Position numbers and translations under genes: made by a program. A DNA stretch of 5,937 nucleotides from Candidatus Peribacteria bacterium. GTDB lineage: Bacteria; Patescibacteriota; Gracilibacteria; Peribacterales; Peribacteraceae. The stretch spans positions 1-5,937 of the forward strand of contig CAINWJ010000063.1 in NCBI GenBank assembly GCA_903854455.1, written 5' to 3'. The notes beneath the pieces were generated by a model. That model searched no databases. It was not told where the DNA came from and worked only from the letters and a program-made list of their open reading frames with translations. Below are positions 1 to 4,969 of this stretch, one piece after another; the first letter of the stretch is position 1; the number at the start of each line of letters is the position of its first letter.

Positions 1-2026
1 GCAGGAGTGGCAGCTTCATGGCAGCCAGGAGCAGGACGACGTAGAAGAGCAGGCTGAACGCAGCGAAGACGCCGAGCAAACGATAAATCAGGATCAGGAA
101 GAAGCAGAGGATCAGGAGACCGACCGCAGCCGCTTTGATGGACTGGAGGAGAGCATTGGATCCGAGCGTTGCTTCCACGGTGCTCTGTCCGGAGAGGTAG
201 ATGGGAGCCGGGATGGCGCCGGTATTGAGATCCTGAGCGAGACTCTGCGCCTCCTGAATGGTCCTGCTGCCGGTGATGATGGCATTGCCGCCGGAGATCT
301 CGGCTTGGACTCTGGGGGCTGATACCAGTTCACCGCCGACGAAGATGGCGATGCTCTTGCCAATGTTCCGCTTGGTCAGTTCCTGGAAGAGTTTTCCTCC
401 TTCCTCATCGAACTGGATCTGCACGACCGGCACACCGGTCATCGGATCCATGGAGACCGATGCCGTCCGGAAGCGTTGACCGTTGAGTGCTGTGTCTTTC
501 CAGCCGGTTGGTTCGAGCGAGAAGAAGAGGCTGCGGATGGTGACCTGATCTTCCATGCGGGAGATCTCGCCTTTGTCGATCTTCGCGATCAGTGCCTTGG
601 CTTCCGCCTCGGTGCCTTTGAGTTTCAGGAGAGAGTAGGTCACGGTTGTCTTCGAAATCGCGGCAGCTTTGTCCGCACGGATGATGTGGAAGCCGAACGG
701 AGTTTCGGTGACGGCACTCGTTTCGCCCGTCTTCAGCTTGAAGGCAACGGCATCGAACGCATCGCCCATCATGCCGCGACGGATGACACCGATATTTCCT
801 GCTTTATCCTTCGACGGACCGTCAGATTCCGTTTTCGCGATCGTATCGAAGCTGGAGCCGGCGCTGAGGCGACGACGAATGTCCTCAGCTTTGGCTTTGG
901 CTGCTTCCTTCGTTCGTGTCACGGAGGCATCGGCACGCAGGGAATCTTTGTACTGGATCAGGATGTGGCTTGCCGTCATCTCTTCAGCTCCGTCGTTACG
1001 ACCGGCGAGATAGACGATCCCGGTGGAACCGGAACCAAATGAGACCGCTTGCTCACTGCCGATGGTCATCGTAGACAGCACTGACTTCAGGTCCTGAGGT
1101 GCCGAACTGACGTCTTTTGCAGAGACATGATCAACTGTTGCCCCTGCCGTTGTCTTCTGCAGTTCATCGAATGCTGTCGACGGATCTTTGAGCACTCGTG
1201 GCGCACCCTTCTTCGGAGCAAGCACTTTCATCAGGAAGATACCCTTCTGCTCCACCAACTGCGTCTGACCGTTCTGATCCTGCGTGGTTGTCGGAATGGA
1301 TGTTTCCACCTTCACGACCGGAGCATCCGGAGAGCGATCGGCTACGAATTGCAGATCTTTGGGAAGCGACGTCACGAAGATCGGTTCACTGTCGACGTAC
1401 TGAACGCCGAGCTGACTGCTCATGTCCTGTCCGTAGACCTGCAGGTTGCCGGTGCCGGTGGTGACGGCTTTGAATACCTGGTTCGCTTTGATGCGGATCT
1501 TGTCGGCGTAATCCGTCTGCGATCCTGAAAATTCCTCTTTGAATTCCAGCTGGATCGTCTTGCCGACGGTCTGGATACACTTGTTCACATCGATGATGCC
1601 GGGGCACTCCACTAGCAGGTGCTTCTCCGAACCGAAGTACGAGGGCGTGATGGTCGCTTCACTGACACCGAGCGAGTTGATACGCCGCTCTAGGACGAGG
1701 CGGATAGCTTCGACGATCTTGTCGTGCTGTTTCTGCGTGTTGGAGAGTTCGTACTCCTTCTCCTGCAGATCTTTGGCACTGCCGCCTTTCTTGATGGCTG
1801 CGATCTGATCCTGAAGTGCCTGAATGCGGGCGTTGATCTCATCCTCCGAGATGCGGAAATCCAGCTGGGTTCCTCCGGCCAGATCCAGTCCGAGCCGCGT
1901 CTCAGGCTTCAGGAACGACGGTGCCCACGGTTTCCATGTATTGGGTAGTGCGATGATCAGTGCCAAGACGCCGACGATGACGACGGTTGCGGTGGCCCAG
2001 GGGAATGCTTGACGATTCGAAGCCAT
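1..2026 (-). CDS. secD: SecD with an inserted parvulin PPIase domain (3' end outside window)
   Basis: Protein-export membrane protein SecD, the SecDF subunit that uses the proton-motive force to help draw preproteins out of SecYEG. 675 codons are visible and the frame is open at the left edge. Residues 13-28 are the first membrane helix. GLDLAGG (46-52) and ERRINSLGVSEATI (113-126) are SecD signatures, and ECPG (140-143) followed by TIQLEF (157-162) completes the P1 base. Residues 350-455 are a parvulin domain not normally found in SecD. The P1 head follows at 507-610: TGWKDTALNG, FDEEGGKLF, KSIAIFVGGELVSAP and GAIPAPI. Residues 628-675 are hydrophobic, matching the start of the C-terminal helices. 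The P1 region therefore spans about 600 residues, longer than usual. The ATG at 2026 sits ten residues before the first helix, 18 bp after the lipoprotein stop. No Shine-Dalgarno sequence is visible, so translation may be coupled. SecF would be expected downstream. Family call is very secure; the fusion is read directly from an uninterrupted frame. Confidence 0.96.
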   Translation of the reverse strand, partial: MASNRQAFPWATATVVIVGVLALIIALPNTWKPWAPSFLKPETRLGLDLAGGTQLDFRISEDEINARIQALQDQIAAIKKGGSAKDLQEKEYELSNTQKQHDKIVEAIRLVLERRINSLGVSEATITPSYFGSEKHLLVECPGIIDVNKCIQTVGKTIQLEFKEEFSGSQTDYADKIRIKANQVFKAVTTGTGNLQVYGQDMSSQLGVQYVDSEPIFVTSLPKDLQFVADRSPDAPVVKVETSIPTTTQDQNGQTQLVEQKGIFLMKVLAPKKGAPRVLKDPSTAFDELQKTTAGATVDHVSAKDVSSAPQDLKSVLSTMTIGSEQAVSFGSGSTGIVYLAGRNDGAEEMTASHILIQYKDSLRADASVTRTKEAAKAKAEDIRRRLSAGSSFDTIAKTESDGPSKDKAGNIGVIRRGMMGDAFDAVAFKLKTGETSAVTETPFGFHIIRADKAAAISKTTVTYSLLKLKGTEAEAKALIAKIDKGEISRMEDQVTIRSLFFSLEPTGWKDTALNGQRFRTASVSMDPMTGVPVVQIQFDEEGGKLFQELTKRNIGKSIAIFVGGELVSAPRVQAEISGGNAIITGSRTIQEAQSLAQDLNTGAIPAPIYLSGQSTVEATLGSNALLQSIKAAAVGLLILCFFLILIYRLLGVFAAFSLLFYVVLLLAAMKLPLL
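659..979 (-). other. Parvulin (PpiC/rotamase) domain inside SecD, residues about 350-456
   Basis: Peptidyl-prolyl cis-trans isomerase domain of the parvulin family, within the secD frame. It opens with ASHILI (352-357), continues through SFDTIAKTESD (392-402), KAGNIGVI (408-415), FDAVAFKLKTGE (424-435) and ends with PFGFHII (443-449). These match the order of the conserved blocks in PpiC, PrsA and Pin1. By alignment to Pin1 by eye, H354 corresponds to H59, D402 to C113 (Asp is usual in bacterial parvulins), M420 to M130, F424 to F134, T442 to T152 and H447 to H157, so the active site looks intact. Because it lies in the P1 domain, it should face outside the cytoplasmic membrane, where it could isomerise prolines in chains leaving the translocon. 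Activity is inferred, not shown. Confidence 0.93.
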
Positions 2027-2044
2027 GGAAGAGGGGGAAGGTAG
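2027..2044 (-). promoter_or_regulatory. SD-less pyrimidine-rich gap before secD
   Basis: The 18 bases between the lipoprotein TAA and the secD ATG read, on the coding strand, CTACCTTCCCCCTCTTCC. There is no purine-rich Shine-Dalgarno sequence, so initiation at secD may depend on coupling to the upstream gene or on an SD-independent mechanism. The gap is too short to hold its own promoter. Confidence 0.5.
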
Positions 2045-2722
2045 TTAACGGATTTCCTGTGCAGTGGTGAGCAGTCCGACATCAACATCATCGGCGAAGA
2101 CTTCCGCGATGGCGGCGGACGGTACTTTGCTGATAGAGAGCCGGTCGCCGATCTCCGGGTTCACGATGGACATCTTCGAAACCAGGAGACCCCGGACGAA
2201 GATGCCGATGTTCTTGCCGACGTTCTCTTTGAAGATGCTCTTGAGTTGCTCCTGTCCCGCCGGATTGAATGTCAGGTCGATGCCGATTTCGTTGGTCTGA
2301 CGGTTGCCGACGGCTTGCGCCCACGTCACCAGCGCACCGGTGATCCCCGCCGGCTGCCAGCGTGCAGGGTCAAATTTGTCTTCCGGTTGCTTACTTGCCG
2401 TTGTCTCTTCGATGCGCAGGTCGAACGTAAAGACTTCATCCACCAGGCTCCGGACCATGTCTGCCGTATTTGTATCCTGCACTTTGATGGTGAGCAGTGC
2501 GGTTCCGCTGCCGGACGGAACCACGGAGACGATCGGTTTCTCGATGCTCTGTGCCGTCATCTTGCGCACCATGACCCGTTCGACGGCTTCTGACAGGATC
2601 ATTGCCTTCGCGGCATCCGGTGCACGCAGTGTTACCTGGTACTTGAGCGTCGTTTCCTGTGCACAGGCGCTCAGGAACAGCAACAGAGAGGTCGTGCCGA
2701 TGATCGTCAGGGTTCGTTTCAT
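2045..2722 (-). CDS. Lipoprotein with a SecD P1-like domain
   Basis: A 225-residue predicted lipoprotein. Residues 1-19 form a signal peptide (MKR, then a hydrophobic run) ending in the lipobox LSAC, with C20 as the lipidated cysteine. The mature part resembles the SecD extracytoplasmic P1 domain. Residues 40-105 parallel the P1 base (VERVMVRKM, then LLTIKV and FTFDLR). Residues 122-225 parallel the P1 head: W122, IDLTFNPAG (148-156), then K.N.GK.I.IFV.G.LVS (166-183), the same spaced pattern as SecD residues 552-569 of the next gene, and a final VGLLTTAQEI like the SecD GAIPAPI end. It has no GLDLAGG and no membrane helices beyond the signal peptide. The ATG at 2722 is chosen because the signal peptide starts there; the frame stays open upstream but adds an unlikely 24-residue lead. 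Eighteen bp separate it from secD, so it is very likely part of the same operon. Lipoprotein call is firm; the P1 relationship is by eye and moderately strong. Role unknown, perhaps assisting SecDF. Confidence 0.85.
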   Translation of the reverse strand: MKRTLTIIGTTSLLLFLSACAQETTLKYQVTLRAPDAAKAMILSEAVERVMVRKMTAQSIEKPIVSVVPSGSGTALLTIKVQDTNTADMVRSLVDEVFTFDLRIEETTASKQPEDKFDPARWQPAGITGALVTWAQAVGNRQTNEIGIDLTFNPAGQEQLKSIFKENVGKNIGIFVRGLLVSKMSIVNPEIGDRLSISKVPSAAIAEVFADDVDVGLLTTAQEIR

Positions 2723-2731
2723 GCGCGCGCA

Positions 2732-2737
2732 AGTGTA
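2732..2737 (-). promoter_or_regulatory. Weak possible -10 element for the lipoprotein-secD operon
   Basis: TACACT on the minus strand matches four of six bases of TATAAT and ends nine bases before the lipoprotein ATG, which would give a leader of only two or three bases. The hexamer 17 bp upstream (TTCCCT) is a poor -35. The whole 125-bp gap between the 584-residue gene and the lipoprotein (2723-2847) shows no better promoter and no hairpin followed by a T-run, so read-through from the upstream operon is also possible. Confidence 0.2.
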
Positions 2738-2742
2738 GCTGT

Positions 2743-2767
2743 GGGGGGTAGGGAAGGGAAGGGAGGG
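2743..2767 (+). repeat. Potential G-quadruplex motif upstream of the lipoprotein gene
   Basis: Five runs of three or more G on the plus strand (2743-2748, 2751-2753, 2756-2758, 2761-2763, 2765-2767) are separated by loops of one or two bases (TA, AA, AA, A). This fits the canonical four-tract G-quadruplex pattern with a spare tract. It lies 20-45 bp upstream of the lipoprotein ATG, on the template strand; the mRNA leader, if it extends this far, would be C-rich. Whether it folds or matters is not known from sequence. Confidence 0.55.
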
Positions 2768-2847
2768 AATGGAGGTATGACGAACCAGGAACATATGACA
2801 AAAGACAACTCATTTGATTCTTGGCATTCGTACTCTTTCCCAATTTT

Positions 2848-4602
2848 TTACGTCTTCCTTGCATCTACCCCCGCTTTTTGCAGGAAAGCCACAACACTAC
2901 CAACATTTCCCGCATCCACATTCTCCGGACCGTTTTTCTTTGTCCAGATGCGTACAACATTTCCGGCATCCACGTAGAATGGAATTTCCAGCAAAAATCC
3001 TTGCTTATTCTGTATTGTTACCGTCGTTGGAGTGCTTCTCGTCAGGAGCGGAGTGCCATCAGACTTCGTGATGGTTGTGACCAGGTTGTCGATACATTTT
3101 CCGATTCGCTCATTTTGTTCAATCCTTTCCTCCTGAGAGATGATCTCATATCCTTTATTGTCGAGCATCTTTGCGACGTCACTAGGATTCTCAGCATCCA
3201 CGAGATACGAGAATGTATTGGTAAAATTACCCGTCTCTCCGATTCGCATGATTCCATCTCTTTCCATGAGCTGGAATTGTTTGTGTGTATTTTTTTGGCT
3301 GTCACTGATTTCCAGTATGTCGTTCCCTATCCGCTTGATCGTGACTGAGGGGCGTCTGGATGCCAGTGTTGTTACCAGCGTATCAATGCATGTTCTGGTT
3401 TCAGCATTTCTACTCTCTTGTTCTTCGTTAGTTTTTGTTTCCCGTACTGTCTTTTCTGTTTTCGTGCATACGTTCATTCCCAACGTTTTGAGATAGGCCA
3501 CCATTGCATTCGCATCACTTGGTCTTATTCCGATGGACAATGCATTGCTTGGGTGGATCAGGCCGTCATTTTGCATAACGAAGCTGATCTCGACGAAGGA
3601 TTTATTTTCGAGTAAGACCGTCTTACTGGGTACCTGCAGACAGAGAATTCTTGAGTTTCGATCATTGCCCGGTCTGAAGCTTACATTCACTGTTCCTTGT
3701 GGTATCTGTATCCCGTCTTTCAGTTTTTCGAGGCATTCCTTCCACGTTTGTTCTTTGGCTATCTCTTGATTGTCAAATTGTTTCTTTCCATCCGGTAACA
3801 TGAGGTTGAATCTGCCTGGGAAGGCGCCTTCAACAAATGTTCGGAACTTTTGCGCACCGCCAACGTCTTGCTTTTCGGGATTGATCACATTGCCTCGCTG
3901 AGCAACAAGTGGTCCGGGCTGACGAACAGGATGAACGATATCGTCTTTTCCGACTTCCAATATTATTTTTATTCTATAGGTCGCTTTGCCAGGAGCGGCT
4001 GTTTCCAGGGTTACGATTTTCTGATTCGGATCCATCGTGGAATTTTCAATGGATATTGTTGTATTTCCATCACCTGAGAGTGTCTGGATATCCTGAATGG
4101 CATTCTGCATGATCTGTTCCTTTGATTGCTTCTCCGGTGCTACTTGTTTTACGACGAAGCCTGCATCCTGGGCAATTTTCTTGAGTTCTTCCAGAATATT
4201 TTCTTTATCGAAAGTATTCTCAATGTCCTCGATGATTTTTTTCTCTCCATCATTCACCGTGTTGTCTGGATGGATAACACCGCCCGAGGTCATCTCATCT
4301 CTGCTCTTGGCGATTGTTATGAGTCCCTTTTTCAATTTTTGCATGTCAATGTCGAATGATCCAACAGCTTTTCCCTTATTTTCGATTACCTGCTTCACGA
4401 TGTCTTGGAGTTCTCCTCGTCCTGTGATTTTTCTCTTTCCGAATTCCTTGAGCATGCCCGTCAACGTATCCGGATTCGTGCCGGTTTCAGTTTTTGTTTC
4501 AGCTGTCTTGTTTGCTTCTTCTGCGTTCCAGAGCAAACGATGCTCACCTGACGATACGCATGGAGTGCTGATCCAACGGCGGTGTGTGCGAAGGAATGGC
4601 AT
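2848..4602 (-). CDS. Unrecognised 584-residue protein of five diverged tandem repeats
   Basis: I do not recognise a family. No signal peptide, lipobox or membrane helix is visible, so it is probably cytoplasmic. After a polar lead (1-60) the chain is made of five related units at about 64-152, 163-268, 285-380, 400-487 and 498-582. Each has an opening helix (CLEKL, CIDTLV, CIDNLV in units 3-5), beta-like strands, a turn motif (GGVIHP, DDIVHP, DGLIHP, DGIMRI, GNVVRI) and a closing helix ending in a Gly turn (AGFVV, LGMNV, KGYEI, AGVDA). A charged linker (381-401) separates units 3 and 4. The ATG at 4602 lies 2 bp after the 109-residue gene's stop, giving a tight operon. An alternative TTG start at 4536 (residue 23) has an AGGTGAG sequence six bases upstream and would remove the odd basic N-terminus. 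The gene is more AT-rich than secD. A repeat-based binding or scaffold protein is a guess only. Confidence 0.85.
   Translation of the reverse strand: MPFLRTHRRWISTPCVSSGEHRLLWNAEEANKTAETKTETGTNPDTLTGMLKEFGKRKITGRGELQDIVKQVIENKGKAVGSFDIDMQKLKKGLITIAKSRDEMTSGGVIHPDNTVNDGEKKIIEDIENTFDKENILEELKKIAQDAGFVVKQVAPEKQSKEQIMQNAIQDIQTLSGDGNTTISIENSTMDPNQKIVTLETAAPGKATYRIKIILEVGKDDIVHPVRQPGPLVAQRGNVINPEKQDVGGAQKFRTFVEGAFPGRFNLMLPDGKKQFDNQEIAKEQTWKECLEKLKDGIQIPQGTVNVSFRPGNDRNSRILCLQVPSKTVLLENKSFVEISFVMQNDGLIHPSNALSIGIRPSDANAMVAYLKTLGMNVCTKTEKTVRETKTNEEQESRNAETRTCIDTLVTTLASRRPSVTIKRIGNDILEISDSQKNTHKQFQLMERDGIMRIGETGNFTNTFSYLVDAENPSDVAKMLDNKGYEIISQEERIEQNERIGKCIDNLVTTITKSDGTPLLTRSTPTTVTIQNKQGFLLEIPFYVDAGNVVRIWTKKNGPENVDAGNVGSVVAFLQKAGVDARKT
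2857..4413 (-). repeat. Five tandem protein-level repeat units in the 584-residue gene
   Basis: Approximate unit positions are 4413-4147, 4116-3799, 3750-3463, 3405-3142 and 3111-2857. The shared turn motif begins at residues 107, 220, 346, 449 and 547, spacing of 113, 126, 103 and 98 residues. Units 1-3 keep an I/V-H-P core; units 4 and 5 replace it with M/V-R-I. Units 4 and 5 are closest, starting CIDTLVTTL and CIDNLVTTI. Diverged at DNA level, so the duplication is old. Seen by eye; boundaries are rough. Confidence 0.65.
4534..4549 (-). promoter_or_regulatory. Alternative TTG start with Shine-Dalgarno-like AGGTGAG
   Basis: On the minus strand AGGTGAG (4549-4543) is followed after six bases by an in-frame TTG (4536-4534), which is residue 23 of the 584-residue frame. 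It is the only good Shine-Dalgarno-like sequence seen ahead of a possible start in the window. Translation from here would give a 562-residue protein starting LLWNAEEANK, without the basic, cysteine-containing N-terminus. The ATG at 4602 remains possible through coupling to the gene before it. Confidence 0.35.
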
Positions 4603-4604
4603 GT

Positions 4605-4934
4605 TCAGGAAAAATGACTGGCAATGGAGGCAAGCGTATCTTTGTCGTGCTTTAGAGCGATCTCCTCGATCCGTTTACGCATTTCCACGGCCTGTTGTCG
4701 GTACTTCGTATTGAGCTCTTTCATCAGGATGTCAAAACGTTTCAGGAAGAGCAGTAATGCCTCAGCATAGTGTGTATTCAGTTTCCGGCGTTCCTCCTCG
4801 GTTTTTTCTGCATTCTCCCGTTCGACTCTTGCCAAATTCTCCGGCAGCAGATCCGGTTCGATTCCCTGCATGAGGAGTACGTAGATATCTTGTACATCCC
4901 ACGATGCATTCGTTGATTGATTTTTGTTTGGCAT
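4605..4934 (-). CDS. Small helical protein of unknown function, 109 residues
   Basis: Not a family I can name. It has a short polar start, then a WDVQDIYVLLMQGIEPDLL block (12-30) that looks like the conserved core, followed by PENL and a long charged helix (35-99) rich in Glu, Lys and Arg with KTEEERRKLNTHYAEAL and RFDILMKELNTKYRQQ, likely a helical hairpin or coiled coil. No signal peptide or membrane segment. Similar short helical proteins with an I-E-P-D/E-L core seem to occur in CPR genomes, but that is recollection, not a search result. It is the first gene after a strong promoter and is followed 2 bp later by the 584-residue gene, so the two are probably co-translated and may act together. 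Its ATG coincides with the predicted transcription start, so no ribosome binding site is possible on a leaderless message. Confidence 0.85.
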   Translation of the reverse strand: MPNKNQSTNASWDVQDIYVLLMQGIEPDLLPENLARVERENAEKTEEERRKLNTHYAEALLLFLKRFDILMKELNTKYRQQAVEMRKRIEEIALKHDKDTLASIASHFS

Positions 4935-4940
4935 CTAGTA

Positions 4941-4969
4941 ATTATAGCATTTCTTAGCGGTTTCTTCAA
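4941..4969 (-). promoter_or_regulatory. Sigma70-type promoter for the 109/584-residue operon, probably leaderless
   Basis: On the minus strand: -35 TTGAAG (4969-4964), 17-bp spacer, -10 TATAAT (4946-4941) extended by an upstream TG (TGCTATAAT). Six bases (TACTAG) follow before the ATG at 4934, which puts the expected transcription start on the A of the start codon. The -35 overlaps the TGA stop of the nucleotidyltransferase gene (4968-4966). The -10 is a perfect consensus and the spacing is optimal; the -35 matches four of six. The start site itself is inferred. Confidence 0.75.

Noticed and set aside
476..1042. 188-codon open frame on the plus strand
   Set aside because: Lies wholly antisense to secD in its high-GC region; its translation is rich in Arg, Phe and Gly with no domain pattern, while the minus-strand frame has clear SecD and parvulin motifs.
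2045..2794. Longer start for the lipoprotein at 2794
   Set aside because: It would place 24 Pro/Ser/Thr-rich residues, coded by the C/T tract, ahead of a typical MKR-hydrophobic-LSAC lipoprotein signal, destroying its function.
2821..2850. Possible terminator after the 584-residue gene
   Set aside because: Only a weak TTGG/CCAA pairing with a long loop is found after the TAA, and no T-run follows it in the direction of transcription.
4097..4714. 205-codon open frame on the plus strand, hydrophobic and Ser/Phe-rich
   Set aside because: Antisense to the repeat protein and the 109-residue gene and spans their junction; its hydrophobicity is the mirror of charged Lys/Glu codons on the coding strand. 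No RBS or promoter seen.
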